From: Methylobacterium aerolatum
GTDB lineage: Bacteria > Pseudomonadota > Alphaproteobacteria > Rhizobiales > Beijerinckiaceae
Direction of reading: 5' to 3'
Assembly: GCF_022179085.1 (NCBI RefSeq)
Contig: NZ_BPQE01000006.1
Span: forward strand, 1-64,000
DNA length: 64,000 nucleotides
Of the stretch, positions 42,683 through 52,476 are shown piece by piece; the stretch's first letter is position 1, and each line of letters starts with the position of its first letter. A program made the position numbers and the translations under genes. The notes beneath the pieces were generated by a model, which saw only the letters and a program-made list of their open reading frames with translations, ran no database searches and was not told the origin of the DNA.

Positions 42683-45600
42683 ATGAATCTCGTCCGGTTC
42701 GCCCTGAAATTCCGAAAGAGCTTCTATGTCCTTGCGATCCTCATGGGTCTGGCGGGCTTCGGAGCCATCACCGTGGCGCCCAAGGACGTACTACCCTCGG
42801 TTGATATTCCCGTCGTCGTCGTCGTGTGGACCTATAGCGGTCTCGACGCGACCGACATGGTACAGCGGATTACGAACTACAGCGAGTTCTCGCTGTCCAG
42901 TAACGTCAACAACATCAAGCGGATCGAAAGCACCTCGATCCAAGGCACCGTGACGGAGCGGATCTACTTCGATTCCTCCGTGAGCATCGATCTCGCGATG
43001 ACGCAGGTCGATTCCGCGATGAATGCCATCCGCTCGCGTATGCCGCCCGGTGTGCAACCGCCGGTGATCATGCGCTTCTCGGCCTCCTCGGTGCCGGTGA
43101 TCCAGCTCGCGCTCTCATCGAAGACCCTGCCGCTCACCAAGGTGTTCGATTACGCGCAGTACCGCACCCGTCAGCGCCTCGCGCAGGTGCCGGGCTCGAC
43201 CCTGCCCTCGCCCTATGGCGGCGCGCCCAGGCAGGTGATGGTCGATCTCGACCTCGCCAAGCTCCGCGCCGTGGGGATGACGCCTCTCGACGTGACCGAG
43301 GCGGTGCTCAAGCAGAACCTTGTGGTGCCCTCAGGCCTCGCGAAGATCGGTCGGCAACAGTACACGGTGCGTCTCAATTCGAGCCCGCAACTCATCGAGC
43401 AGCTGAACCGCATCCCGATCAAAGTGGTGAAGGATCAGCCGGTTCTGCTGCGCGATGTCGCCCATGTCCGCGATGGCTCGCCGCCGCAGATCAACATCGT
43501 CCGCGCCGATGGCCGGCACTCGGTGCTCCTTCAGGTGTTGAAGAACGGGTCCGCCTCGACGCTCGATGTCGTCAACGCGGTCAAGCGAGCCCTGCCGGAT
43601 ATCCGCGCGGCTTCGCCGAAGGGCATGACGATCGCACCGCTCTTCGACCAATCGGTCTTCGTCTCGGATGCGATCGGCGATGTCGTCCGCGAGGCGGTGA
43701 TCGCGGCGGGGCTCACCGGACTCGCGATCCTGCTGTTCCTGGGCTCGTGGCGCTCGACCCTGGTCGTGCTTGTCTCAATCCCGCTCTGCATCCTCACGTC
43801 GCTCTCGGTACTGGTGGCGCTGGGGCAGACCATCAACGTCATGACGCTCGGCGGCCTCGCACTCGCCGTTGGCATCCTTGTGGACGATGCCACGGTCGCC
43901 ATCGAGAACACGTACCGGATGTTCGAGGAGGGCTACCCCTTCAGGCAATCCGTGCTGGAAGGCGTGGCCGGTATCGCCAAGCCGGCGCTGATCTCGACGC
44001 TGGCCATCTGCTCGGCCTTCTCGGCGGTGTTCTTCCTCACCGGCGCCCCGCGGTACCTGTTCGTGCCGCAGGCCGAGGCGGTCGTCTTCGCGATGCTCGC
44101 TTCGTACCTCCTCTCGCGCACGCTGGTGGCAATCCTCATCGACGTCCTCGTCGCGCCGGAATACGCCAAGCATCACGGCGGCATCGCGGCTGCCCCGATG
44201 GCAACGCCTCGCCGACGCTCTGTCCTGTCGCGCCTGCTCGCACCGTTTGCTTGGGTGCTGGGGTTCCCCCTGCGAGGCGCCCTGGCTTTCCGGAATGCAT
44301 TCGAGCGCGGCTTCACCCGCTTCCACGCCGGATATGTCGGGGTTCTCGGCGGCGTGATCGGGCATCCCAAACGGGCGCTCGCTGGCGTGGCCTGCATCCT
44401 CGTCTTGACCGCCGGGATCTTCCCCTTCGTCGGACAGGATTATTTCCCGCAAATCGAGTCGAGCCAGATGACGCTTCACATCCGCACCCGGCCAGGGCTG
44501 CGGATCGAGGAGGCCGAGAAGACCTTCGCACAGGTCGAGGACATCGTCCGCCAAGTTGTTCCTAAGGACGAGCTCGGTTTGATCCTCGACAATATCGGCC
44601 TGCCGGCCTCTAACTACAATTACGCATTCATGGATGCCTCATTCGTCGCGTATAACGATGGTCAGATGCTCATCAACCTCAAGGGCGAGCATAAGCCGAT
44701 CTCATTCTACGAGCGGAAACTGCGGAAGGTGCTGCGGCAGGCATTTCCGTCGGATGTCTTCTATTTTCAACCAGCCGACATCATCACGCAGATTTTGAAT
44801 TTCGGCACCGTCGCGCAGATCGACGTGCAGGTTTCCGGTCGCCACGACGAGAAGGATCTCGCCGTTGCCCGCGACCTCGTGCGTCGAATCTCGGCCGTGC
44901 GCGGCGCAGTGGACGTCCATCTGCATCAGATCGTCGACGCGCCTCAGATGTACGTGAACGTCGATCGTCGTCTCGCTTCGGAGATGGGGGTGAGCGAACA
45001 ATCCATCGCCCAGAATCTCAACGTCTCGCTCTCGGGCTCCTTCCAGGTCAGCCCCAATTTCTGGGCGGATCCGAAATCCGGCACGCCCTACCAGCTCTGG
45101 GTGCAGACGCCGGAATGGCGCAATGCCGACATCTCGCGACTCATGAACACGCCGGTTTCGGTGCACGGCAGCGGCGATGGCGAGCCCGGCATTCCGATCC
45201 TACTCTCGAACATCGCCACGATGGAGCGGCAGCCGGAGCAGACCGTCATCAACCATGTCAACACGCAGCCGACCTTCGACATCCTCGCCAACGTGCAGGA
45301 CGCCGACCTCGGCAGCGTGCGCAACGCGGTCGAGACGATCGTCGCGCAGGTGCAGGCGCAATTGCCCGCGCCCGACAAGATCCGCGTGCGCGGCCAGATC
45401 GAGAGCATGGAGGGCGCCTTCACGCATATCGAGATCGGGCTCGGGATCGCTCTGGTCGCCGTCTATCTGCTGCTCGTCCTCAATTACCAGACCTGGGTCG
45501 ATCCCTTCGTGGTCATCGCCGCGCTGCCGCTGGCCTTCTGCGGCATCGTGATGAGCCTGTTCCTCACCAGTACCGCCTTTTCGATCCCGGCGCTGTTCGG

Positions 45601-45934
45601 AGCGATCATGTCGGTGGGCGTGGCGAGCGCGAACTCGATCCTGCTCGTCACCTTCGCGAAGGAGCACCGGGAGGCCACCGGTTGCTCGGCCGTCGAAGCC
45701 GCGCTGATGGCCGGCAACACCCGCCTGCGCCCGGTGCTGATGACGGCCTCGGCGATGTTTCTGGGTCTGATCCCGATGGCAATCGGCTCCGGCGAGGGCT
45801 CCGAGCAGAACGCCGCCCTGGCCCGCGCCGTCATGGGCGGCATCGGCATGGGTACGCTCTCGACCCTGCTCTTCGTGCCGCTTCTCTACACCCTTCTCCG
45901 TAGCAACCCGATCAAGCCCCTCGAGGATTATTGA
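42683..45934 (+). CDS. RND efflux pump, inner-membrane transporter
   Basis: RND permease of 1083 aa. TM1 is near the start (FYVLAILMGLAGFGAITVAP). Two periplasmic porter loops are followed by TM4 with GILVDDATVAIENTYRMFEE, the proton-relay Asp pair at about 401-402. Further TM blocks include LGIALVAVYLLLVLNYQTWV and GVASANSILLVTFAKEH. It is closer in tone to MdtB/CzcA-like pumps than to AcrB, but the substrate class is unclear. Unusually the permease precedes its adaptor, which shares one base (TGATG). No outer-membrane channel is encoded here. Confidence 0.93.
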   Translation: MNLVRFALKFRKSFYVLAILMGLAGFGAITVAPKDVLPSVDIPVVVVVWTYSGLDATDMVQRITNYSEFSLSSNVNNIKRIESTSIQGTVTERIYFDSSVSIDLAMTQVDSAMNAIRSRMPPGVQPPVIMRFSASSVPVIQLALSSKTLPLTKVFDYAQYRTRQRLAQVPGSTLPSPYGGAPRQVMVDLDLAKLRAVGMTPLDVTEAVLKQNLVVPSGLAKIGRQQYTVRLNSSPQLIEQLNRIPIKVVKDQPVLLRDVAHVRDGSPPQINIVRADGRHSVLLQVLKNGSASTLDVVNAVKRALPDIRAASPKGMTIAPLFDQSVFVSDAIGDVVREAVIAAGLTGLAILLFLGSWRSTLVVLVSIPLCILTSLSVLVALGQTINVMTLGGLALAVGILVDDATVAIENTYRMFEEGYPFRQSVLEGVAGIAKPALISTLAICSAFSAVFFLTGAPRYLFVPQAEAVVFAMLASYLLSRTLVAILIDVLVAPEYAKHHGGIAAAPMATPRRRSVLSRLLAPFAWVLGFPLRGALAFRNAFERGFTRFHAGYVGVLGGVIGHPKRALAGVACILVLTAGIFPFVGQDYFPQIESSQMTLHIRTRPGLRIEEAEKTFAQVEDIVRQVVPKDELGLILDNIGLPASNYNYAFMDASFVAYNDGQMLINLKGEHKPISFYERKLRKVLRQAFPSDVFYFQPADIITQILNFGTVAQIDVQVSGRHDEKDLAVARDLVRRISAVRGAVDVHLHQIVDAPQMYVNVDRRLASEMGVSEQSIAQNLNVSLSGSFQVSPNFWADPKSGTPYQLWVQTPEWRNADISRLMNTPVSVHGSGDGEPGIPILLSNIATMERQPEQTVINHVNTQPTFDILANVQDADLGSVRNAVETIVAQVQAQLPAPDKIRVRGQIESMEGAFTHIEIGLGIALVAVYLLLVLNYQTWVDPFVVIAALPLAFCGIVMSLFLTSTAFSIPALFGAIMSVGVASANSILLVTFAKEHREATGCSAVEAALMAGNTRLRPVLMTASAMFLGLIPMAIGSGEGSEQNAALARAVMGGIGMGTLSTLLFVPLLYTLLRSNPIKPLEDY

Positions 45935-47319
45935 TGAGCCTGCTCACGCACCCCCACGACGCCGCAAGCGACGCCGCGGAGCGGGCTCACGCCCATGCCG
46001 TCGAGATCGATCCGCTTCGCCACGACACCGCCGGTGAAGCCCTCAGCCACGCGCGCCTGCCGCCGCCGCGCAAACGTCCGGTGCTCGTGGCGATCCTGGC
46101 ACTCGGCAGCGCGCTGGGCCTGGGCGGCTGGCACCATTGGCAGACCTACCGCACGTCGGTGGAGACGCAGGAAGACGCGGTGAGCTTCGTCCCCACGGTC
46201 CGAACGGTGCCGGCTTCCGAGGACGACGCACCGATGAGCCTGACCCTGCCGGGTCAGACCCAGGCCTTCGACCATGCCGACATCTTCGCGCGGGCCACCG
46301 GCTACATTTCGGAGCGCAAGGTCGATATCGGCTCGCGGGTCAAGAAGGGCGATCTGCTAATTCGGATCGCCGCGCCCGATCTCGATCAGCAGAAGCGCCA
46401 AGCCGAGGCGCAACTCGGCCAGCTCGAAGCCCAACTCTCCGTCGCGCAGGCCGACGTGGAGCAGGCCAAGGCCAACGTCACCCTCGCGAACGTGACCGAT
46501 GCCCGTACCTCGACGCTGGCGGGGCAGGGCTGGGCCTCGAAGCAGAACGCCGACCAAAGCCGGGCGCAAATGCTCACCGCCTCGGCCTCGCTCACGGCCG
46601 CCGAAGCCAAGGTGAAGGTGGCGCAGGCCAACATCACCGCACAGCAGGCGACCGTCGATCGCCTGAGGACCCTCACCACCTTCGAGAACGTCACGGCACC
46701 CTTCGACGGCATCATCGTCGCCCGCATGGTCGACGTCGGCGATCTCGTCCATGCCGATTCCGGCAACGGCACGCCGCTCTTCTCGATCGACAGCTCGGAT
46801 GTGCTGCGCGTGTCGGTCCAGGTGCCGCAATCGGCCGCCGTCAGCATCCACGATGGCGTGAGCGCGTCGGTGATGGTTCCGCAGATGCCCGAGCGCACCT
46901 TCAAGGGAACCGTGTCGCGCAGTTCCGTCGCGCTCCGGTCCTCCGTACGCACGCTCGACACCGAAGTCGATGTAGCCAACCCGGACGGGATCCTGCGACC
47001 GGGCCTCTACGTGAACGTCACATTCGACGTGCCGCGGGCGCATCCCTTCGTGACGATCCCCTCGGAAGCCCTGATCTTCGACGCGGCAGGGACACAGGTC
47101 GCCGTCGTCCAGCCCGACGACACGGTGATGCTGCGCCCGATCACGATTGCGCGCGATCTCGGGACGAGATTGGAGCTTCGCACGGGCCTGAAGGGGGGCG
47201 AGACCATCGTTCTCAACCCGCCCGCCGACCTGCGCGACGGCAGCCATGTGGCGCCGAAACCCGAAGGGCGCTCTGAGGGATCGGTCGCAAAGCTCTCCGT
47301 CCAGGCCAGTGCGGAGTGA
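45934..47319 (+). CDS. RND efflux periplasmic adaptor (HlyD/AcrA family)
   Basis: Membrane-fusion protein of 461 aa anchored by one N-terminal TM (VLVAILALGSALGLGGWHHW) after a His/Asp-rich cytoplasmic stretch. Lipoyl half-motif SERKVDIGSRVKKGDLLIRI, a coiled coil of about 80 residues rich in Gln/Ala, then VTAPFDGIIVARMVDVGDLV. The ATG at 45934 overlaps the permease stop. With the permease it forms an efflux system, probably controlled by the two-component genes directly downstream. Confidence 0.93.
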   Translation: MSLLTHPHDAASDAAERAHAHAVEIDPLRHDTAGEALSHARLPPPRKRPVLVAILALGSALGLGGWHHWQTYRTSVETQEDAVSFVPTVRTVPASEDDAPMSLTLPGQTQAFDHADIFARATGYISERKVDIGSRVKKGDLLIRIAAPDLDQQKRQAEAQLGQLEAQLSVAQADVEQAKANVTLANVTDARTSTLAGQGWASKQNADQSRAQMLTASASLTAAEAKVKVAQANITAQQATVDRLRTLTTFENVTAPFDGIIVARMVDVGDLVHADSGNGTPLFSIDSSDVLRVSVQVPQSAAVSIHDGVSASVMVPQMPERTFKGTVSRSSVALRSSVRTLDTEVDVANPDGILRPGLYVNVTFDVPRAHPFVTIPSEALIFDAAGTQVAVVQPDDTVMLRPITIARDLGTRLELRTGLKGGETIVLNPPADLRDGSHVAPKPEGRSEGSVAKLSVQASAE

Positions 47320-47482
47320 CGGGATGCCTCACGACGATCCCTACGCGGCACTCGGCAACGAGACAGTGCACCCGAGCCAGCCGGACGAACCTCCAATTGA
47401 CTCAGATCAGGGAGATCATAACTCCGCCGAACCGCAGGGTCGGAGGCCCGCCCGGCGGATACATAATAAAAAGGAAAAACGG

Positions 47483-48163
47483 ATGGCGAATGTCTTGGTA
47501 GTGGAAGACGACCAGCGGGTTGCCGCCGAGATCGGTTCCGCGCTGACGGAGTACGGCTTTCTGGTCGACGAAGCCTCGAACGGGTCCATCGGCTTGCGCA
47601 AGGCCATGGATGGCGACTTCGACGTCATCGTGCTCGATCGCATGCTTCCAGAGATCGATGGCCTCGCCCTCCTGACCAAGCTGCGGGCCGCCAAGGTCTC
47701 GACCCCTGTCCTGATCCTCAGCGCCCTCTCGGCGGTGAACGAGCGCGTCGACGGACTTCGCGCGGGCGGCGACGATTACCTGGCCAAGCCGTTCGAGTTC
47801 ATCGAATTGACTGCCCGCGTCGATGCCCTGGCCCGGCGCAAGATGGCGGCGGAGGCGGGGAGTGAATTGGTCGTTGGCGACCTGAAGCTCGACCTCATCG
47901 AGCGCGTGCTTCACTGCGCGGGTCGCGAAGTCGAACTGCTACCGAAGGAATTCGCGATCATCGAGTTCCTGATGCAGAACGCGGGCGTTCTGGTCAGCCG
48001 CAAGATGATCTTCGAGTCGGTTTGGGGATACAGCTTCAATCATGAGTCGAGCGTCATCGACGTCCATATCGGCAAGATCCGCAAAAAGCTCGATCCGGAT
48101 GGACTGAACCCTCGCATCCACACGGTACGAAATACCGGATTCATCCTCCGTGCGATTGCTTGA
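47483..48163 (+). CDS. OmpR-family response regulator
   Basis: Regulator of 226 aa. Receiver: VVEDD, phosphoacceptor Asp52 in VIVLDRMLPEIDG, switch Ser in LILSAL and Lys in YLAKPF. The winged helix contains LLPKEFAIIEFLMQNAGVLV and SSVIDVHIGKIRKKLDPDGL. ATG 47483 follows AAGGAAA and begins right at the receiver; an in-frame ATG at 47324 would add 53 polar residues without domain character. It overlaps the kinase start by 14 bp. Confidence 0.93.
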   Translation: MANVLVVEDDQRVAAEIGSALTEYGFLVDEASNGSIGLRKAMDGDFDVIVLDRMLPEIDGLALLTKLRAAKVSTPVLILSALSAVNERVDGLRAGGDDYLAKPFEFIELTARVDALARRKMAAEAGSELVVGDLKLDLIERVLHCAGREVELLPKEFAIIEFLMQNAGVLVSRKMIFESVWGYSFNHESSVIDVHIGKIRKKLDPDGLNPRIHTVRNTGFILRAIA

Positions 48164-49535
48164 AGTTCGCCGCACGAGCGGTTTCCGGGTCGCGTGCCTC
48201 TTCTTCGCGACCTTCGGAACCGCCTCGCTCGCGCTGTCCGCCTTTCTCTACGTCGACACCCGCAGCTATGGGCGCCGGGCGGCGTTCGAGTGGGTAAGCT
48301 GGGAGTCGAAGCACCTCCTGAGCCTGCCGCCGCACGCCCTGCGTGAGCGCATCGATGCGTCGGAGGATTTCGCGGAAGGCGGACGTCCGCTCGTGCTGTT
48401 CGGCGCGGACCGTAGCCATAAGGCGGGGGCGCCAATTCCCTTTCCGGACAAGGCTCCGTTCAATCGGCCCTTCATCCTCACGCAGGAGGGAGCCGAAGGA
48501 TTGCGCACGCTGTTCAGCCAGTTGACGCGCCTTCCGACCGGTGAATTCGTTCTCGTCAGTCGCTCCGCCAAGGATCTAGAAGCGCTGGAGAAGGCCCTCG
48601 TCGAGACCTTCTTCTGGGGCATGGCGGCGACGATCATCATCGGCCTCGTCGGCGCGGTGATCTTCGGTGCGGGCTCGCTCCGCCAGAACGACGCGATCAC
48701 CAAGGCTGTCGAGCGTATTATGCGCGGCGATCTGAGCGAGCGCCTTCCGACACGGGGCGTTTCAGCCGATCTCGCCCACCTGACCCGCATCGTGAACGAC
48801 ATGCTCGACCAACTCGAACGGCTGATGCTCGAAATCAAGGGTGTGAACGAGAACATCGCTCACGATCTCCGTACCCCCCTGACCCGCGTGGTCGGAACGC
48901 TCGAGCGTTCCCTGCGCAAGGCCGACACCATGGAGGCGTTCCGCGCCTGTAACGAGGACGCGCTCGCCGAGGTAAAGGATATCGTGGTGCGCTTCTCGGC
49001 GCTGCTCCGCATCTCGGAGATGGAAGATCGCCTGCGCCGCTCCGGGTTCACGCACGTCGATCTCGCCCGGCTGCTGGAGGATGCGGTCGAGTACTACGAG
49101 CCCCTGGCCCTGGAACGCGAGATCGCACTGAGCTGGGAACGGCCGAACGATCCGTGCGCGGTTGAGGGTGACCGCAGCCTCATCTTTGAAGCAGTCAGCA
49201 ATCTCATCGACAACGCCCTGAAGTTCACGCCATCCGGCGGACGTGTGGATGTCGCCTTGATGCGCGATCCGCCTGGCATCCGCGTGTCCGATACCGGCTG
49301 CGGGATCCCCGAGAAGGAACTCGGAGCCGTTCGGGAGCGCTACCGCCGGGGAGCCCTGATAACGGGAAAGAGCGGCTTTGGCATCGGCCTCAGCCTCGTC
49401 GATTCCATCGCGAGGCTGCACAGCGCTCGTTTCACCATCGCGAGCGATGAGGGGGGCACGCGCGCGACCCTGGTCTGGACGCCGCCCGTCACGGCGGCAG
49501 AGCCACTCCCACGGTTGGCGACAGTGCGCGCATAA
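48150..49535 (+). CDS. Sensor histidine kinase
   Basis: Membrane kinase of 461 aa. TM1 is about residues 13-34, a short periplasmic domain follows, and TM2 is about 153-176 with HAMP after it. The H-box NENIAHDLRTPLTRVVGTLE holds His238. The N-box is NLIDNALKFTPSGG, G1 is SDTGCGIPEKELG and the G2 region SGFGIGLSLVDSIA. The GTG at 48150 lies inside the regulator's 3' end, so the pair is coupled. It probably senses the compound exported by the upstream RND pump. Confidence 0.92.
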   Translation: MRLLEVRRTSGFRVACLFFATFGTASLALSAFLYVDTRSYGRRAAFEWVSWESKHLLSLPPHALRERIDASEDFAEGGRPLVLFGADRSHKAGAPIPFPDKAPFNRPFILTQEGAEGLRTLFSQLTRLPTGEFVLVSRSAKDLEALEKALVETFFWGMAATIIIGLVGAVIFGAGSLRQNDAITKAVERIMRGDLSERLPTRGVSADLAHLTRIVNDMLDQLERLMLEIKGVNENIAHDLRTPLTRVVGTLERSLRKADTMEAFRACNEDALAEVKDIVVRFSALLRISEMEDRLRRSGFTHVDLARLLEDAVEYYEPLALEREIALSWERPNDPCAVEGDRSLIFEAVSNLIDNALKFTPSGGRVDVALMRDPPGIRVSDTGCGIPEKELGAVRERYRRGALITGKSGFGIGLSLVDSIARLHSARFTIASDEGGTRATLVWTPPVTAAEPLPRLATVRA

Positions 49536-49543
49536 GAGCTCGA

Positions 49544-49571
49544 CGGTTCTCTCTCATCCCAGAGAGAACCG
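49544..49571. terminator. Bidirectional hairpin between convergent genes
   Basis: A perfect 10-bp stem (GGTTCTCTCT / AGAGAGAACC) with a 6-base loop sits between the kinase stop and the stop of the convergent 99-aa gene. It has no clear T-run but is placed to end both transcripts. Confidence 0.65.
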
Positions 49572-49586
49572 CCTGGCGTTCCTTCT

Positions 49587-49886
49587 TCAGTAGGCGTCAC
49601 CGTAGGGCCGACGACGATTCGCCGGCAATCGGCTCCACTGGCGGTTGACCGGAATGGAACCCACGTAGGTCGGCCGCTGGGCCGCCAACGAGCTGCTGGA
49701 ACCGGTGGCGCCCTCCCACATGCCACCGGTATGATCGTTCCCCTGCGCATAGGCATCGGCATCGAGCCCATCGCCGCCCGTGAGGGTGATCAGACGGGGA
49801 TCGATGCGCTGCTGGGCGCCTTCGGCATAGGCCGCGCCGGACATCAGAACAGCGCCGATGGTGCAGGCCAGAGCAAAGGTCTTCAT
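49587..49886 (-). CDS. Small exported protein (99 aa)
   Basis: Signal peptide MKTFALACTIGAVLMSGAAYA, then a polar mature part (RIDPRLITLTGGDGLDADAY, MWEGATGSSSSLAAQRPTYV, GSIPVNRQWSRLPANRRRPY). ATG 49886 begins at the signal peptide; a longer upstream frame is A/T-rich and not protein-like. No family is recognised. It is convergent with the kinase gene. Confidence 0.65.
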   Translation of the reverse strand: MKTFALACTIGAVLMSGAAYAEGAQQRIDPRLITLTGGDGLDADAYAQGNDHTGGMWEGATGSSSSLAAQRPTYVGSIPVNRQWSRLPANRRRPYGDAY

Positions 49887-50039
49887 CGCGGTCTCTCGTA
49901 TTGGTGGCGTCGCCCCTCGGCGACATGTCGCTATATTGCCGCTATCAAAGTATAAATTCAACATTTTATCGAACAATAATGGTTTGATATCGAACATGCA
50001 TTTTGATTTGCAAAACGCATTTAAATTTCACCCTGCCGA

Positions 50040-50195
50040 ACAAGAAAAAGCCGACCGGTTTCCCGGTCGGCTGAGTGAAGGGTCTGAAGCTTTGGTTGAG
50101 AGCCGACCGACCCCGGTACCTGGGTCGATCGGCACGGAAACCTAAGCAATCGCTCGGCGAAGGCCAGCTAAGCCACCGCTGAGCTGACTTTTTTG
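50040..50195 (+). ncRNA. Candidate small RNA with three hairpins
   Basis: In a gene-free gap, three hairpins follow one another: 50050-50071 (GCCGACCGG stem), 50102-50133 (GCCGA and GACCC stems) and 50165-50188 (CAGCT/AGCTG stem with one mismatch), the last followed by six Ts. That end is a convincing plus-strand terminator, yet no plus-strand gene ends nearby, so a short transcript is a natural reading. The first hairpin follows AAAAA, so it could also be a minus-strand terminator. Confidence 0.35.
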
Positions 50196-50276
50196 TAGAT
50201 CATCTTGGCTGTGACGCAATGAAAAAAAGTTTTATTCGTTGAATGTCAATTCAATAGAGTGGCCCTCGCACAAATG

Positions 50277-50300
50277 AAAAGCCCGGCCGTGAGGCCGGGC
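50277..50300 (-). terminator. Intrinsic terminator of the porin gene
   Basis: GCCCGGCC-N4-GGCCGGGC stem followed on the minus strand by TTTT, about 100 bp beyond the porin stop. It is a typical rho-independent terminator. Confidence 0.75.
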
Positions 50301-50398
50301 GCAGGGGCGTGGATGATTTTGGGCCGGATCACGGCATGGCACCCGGAGGGCGCCGCGCTGTCGGGCGTCTGGCCGTCCTTCGGACAGAGAGGGTGGCG

Positions 50399-51997
50399 TC
50401 AGAAATCTCTCTGTACGCGGAAGCGGAACTGGGCAGCATCCTGCGAACTGATGTTGCGCAGCGAATTCTTCGAGATGTCGGGCGTTACGCCGCTGTTTAG
50501 GGCCGTGCGGACATACTCGCCTTCCACGCCGATATCGAGATCCTTCACTGGGGTCCAGATCAGGTTGGCACCGGTGACGATCTGGTTGTTGCCGCGCAAA
50601 ATCGGGCTCGTCGAGAAGGCGAGGGCGTTGGCGGCATTGGTGCCGTTCGGAGCGAAGCCGAAGCCGAGTGCTCCGAGCGCATTACGGCCACGAGAATTAT
50701 AGTCGATCTGCGCGTAGCTGCCGAATACGGACGAGCGCCAATCAGGTGACCAGTAGTGCAGCAGAGACGCCACTGCGGAAAATGACGTGGAAAGTTCGAG
50801 CCGCCCGGTCGCCGGGTTCAGCACGGCATCTGCGTAGTATTGCAGGAAAGACCCGCCACCGACTGGTGCTGCGGCAAGTGCGTCATACGGAGCCGTGTAG
50901 TTCGAAATGCCGGTATAAGTGATCCCGCCCCGGGCATAGGCGCCCTGCAGGTAGAGCGCGTCACCCTTGGCGATGAAGGGGAGGTTGACCTTCAAACCGC
51001 CCTGAACGGCGAAGCCATAGGCGTTCGCGGCGCGGCCGGTCGGCGAAACGCCGAGCCCGGCCGTCGCGGTACCGATTCCGGTGACGGTCGAGACTGCATC
51101 GCCGACGTTGATTTCGTGCACGGCGGCGGAGATCTGGGCGGAACCCCAGGCTTGATCGATGCGGGCGACGCCGACGAAGTCGGGCATCCGGCTCTTCTGC
51201 GTCACGTCGGCGAAGGCGACGGTGCCCGGCGCGACGATAATGGGAGCGAGGAAGGTCGCAGGTGTGAAGGGGTTGAAGCCGTTGCTGTAGCCAGCGAATC
51301 CACCCGCGGCCGAAAACGCACCAACGGCTGCGCCCGTGCCGAAAACCGGGAAACGCCGGTAGGTCGGATCTTCCATCGACGCCGTGAGGGTCACGCCATT
51401 ACCGAGTACTGCCGAATAGGCCAGCAGATTCGTGCTATAATTGTCGGATCCGGCGGTGCCGCCAATCATTTCAAAATCGTGGGCGTAAAAGTCGAAGAAA
51501 GAGGATGCGCGCCCAGCCGTGAGACCTACGAATTGGATGAAGGCTTTGTCCGCGTTGACGAAATCCTGCGTTCGACCGAAGGCGTCTCCGCCGATTCCGG
51601 GGAAAGCCTGCCCCTCCCGCTGACGCGAGCCCGAAGTCACAAAGGGGCCGCTACGGGTCGCAATATCCGCACGCACGAAGGCGCGGAGCGTGCCGTAATC
51701 GGTCTGCGTCCGGGCATCGAAGTTGAGGCGGAGGAGGCCGACATATCCGGTGAGGTCACCGCCTGCGCCAGTGCGGACCTTGCTCGACTGATACAGGAAA
51801 TCATACCGCGCCCGGCCGGAGATTCGGAGGCAAGTATCACTTCCAGGAATATAGAAAAATCCTGCACCATACGTCGTGCAGACGCGCACATACTCGACGG
51901 GGGCGGCCTTTTTGACAGGCAGATCCGCAGCGAGTGCAGGTTCTCCAGCGATCATCACAGCCGAAGTGCAGAGCAGAATTAACCTGAGATTTCGCAT
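50399..51997 (-). CDS. Outer-membrane porin (Rhizobiales Rop/Omp2 type)
   Basis: General porin of 532 aa with signal peptide (MRNLRLILLCTSAVMIAGEP to ALA). The mature start is typical: ADLPVKKAAPVEYVRVC. The family motif CTTYGAGFFYIPGSDTCLRI with two cysteines is followed by alternating beta-strand sequence of a 16-strand barrel, and the protein ends FRFRVQRDF with C-terminal Phe. ATG 51997 begins the signal peptide. It allows passive diffusion of small solutes. An A/T-rich promoter region precedes it (52090-52250). Confidence 0.92.
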   Translation of the reverse strand: MRNLRLILLCTSAVMIAGEPALAADLPVKKAAPVEYVRVCTTYGAGFFYIPGSDTCLRISGRARYDFLYQSSKVRTGAGGDLTGYVGLLRLNFDARTQTDYGTLRAFVRADIATRSGPFVTSGSRQREGQAFPGIGGDAFGRTQDFVNADKAFIQFVGLTAGRASSFFDFYAHDFEMIGGTAGSDNYSTNLLAYSAVLGNGVTLTASMEDPTYRRFPVFGTGAAVGAFSAAGGFAGYSNGFNPFTPATFLAPIIVAPGTVAFADVTQKSRMPDFVGVARIDQAWGSAQISAAVHEINVGDAVSTVTGIGTATAGLGVSPTGRAANAYGFAVQGGLKVNLPFIAKGDALYLQGAYARGGITYTGISNYTAPYDALAAAPVGGGSFLQYYADAVLNPATGRLELSTSFSAVASLLHYWSPDWRSSVFGSYAQIDYNSRGRNALGALGFGFAPNGTNAANALAFSTSPILRGNNQIVTGANLIWTPVKDLDIGVEGEYVRTALNSGVTPDISKNSLRNISSQDAAQFRFRVQRDF

Positions 51998-52347
51998 GGT
52001 GTCCCCGCATCCGACGCCAGACACGTCTGCGTACTGGCATCGACCCAAATCGTCGTGCAATCACAGACTTCGCGCCTCTGCGAAATCCAGTGTTGCAGCA
52101 TTTTAAGTGATTTGGCTGGAACAACTTCCAGCAGCTTGACCATACGGCCTCAGATAATATTTGCCAAATAAAATAAGTTTTATTACCGAAATGAATTTTT
52201 CCGGAATTAAACTGATTTGGAATTTTAAACATAACTTCAAATCATAACCCCTGCCGGGATCATTCATGCCTGTGATGGGGCACAGTTCAGTCGAGAGTGG
52301 CGGGGAACGTATCGAACGGGGGTTGCGCCCGAAGGGCGTGAGGCATC

Positions 52348-52476
52348 ATGCGAGACGCTGCGATTGGTCCGACGCCGGCAACCGCGGGCCGCGTGGACCG
52401 ATACATCGGCAGCATCGGCCCCGGTGAGGCTTTTCGCCTCGATCCATTCGGCCATCTCCAGGCCAAGGAGGAATGA
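52348..52476 (+). CDS. Possible very small protein (42 aa)
   Basis: Starts MRDAAIGPTPATAGRVDRYI and ends HLQAKEE. The sequence is balanced in composition, with a partial ribosome-binding site (GTGAGG). It could be a real microprotein or the end of a lost gene. No family is recognised. Confidence 0.25.
   Translation: MRDAAIGPTPATAGRVDRYIGSIGPGEAFRLDPFGHLQAKEE

Noticed and set aside
47324-47482. Upstream in-frame start for the response regulator
   Set aside because: Would add 53 polar residues before a perfect receiver start; ATG 47483 has its own AAGGAAA site.
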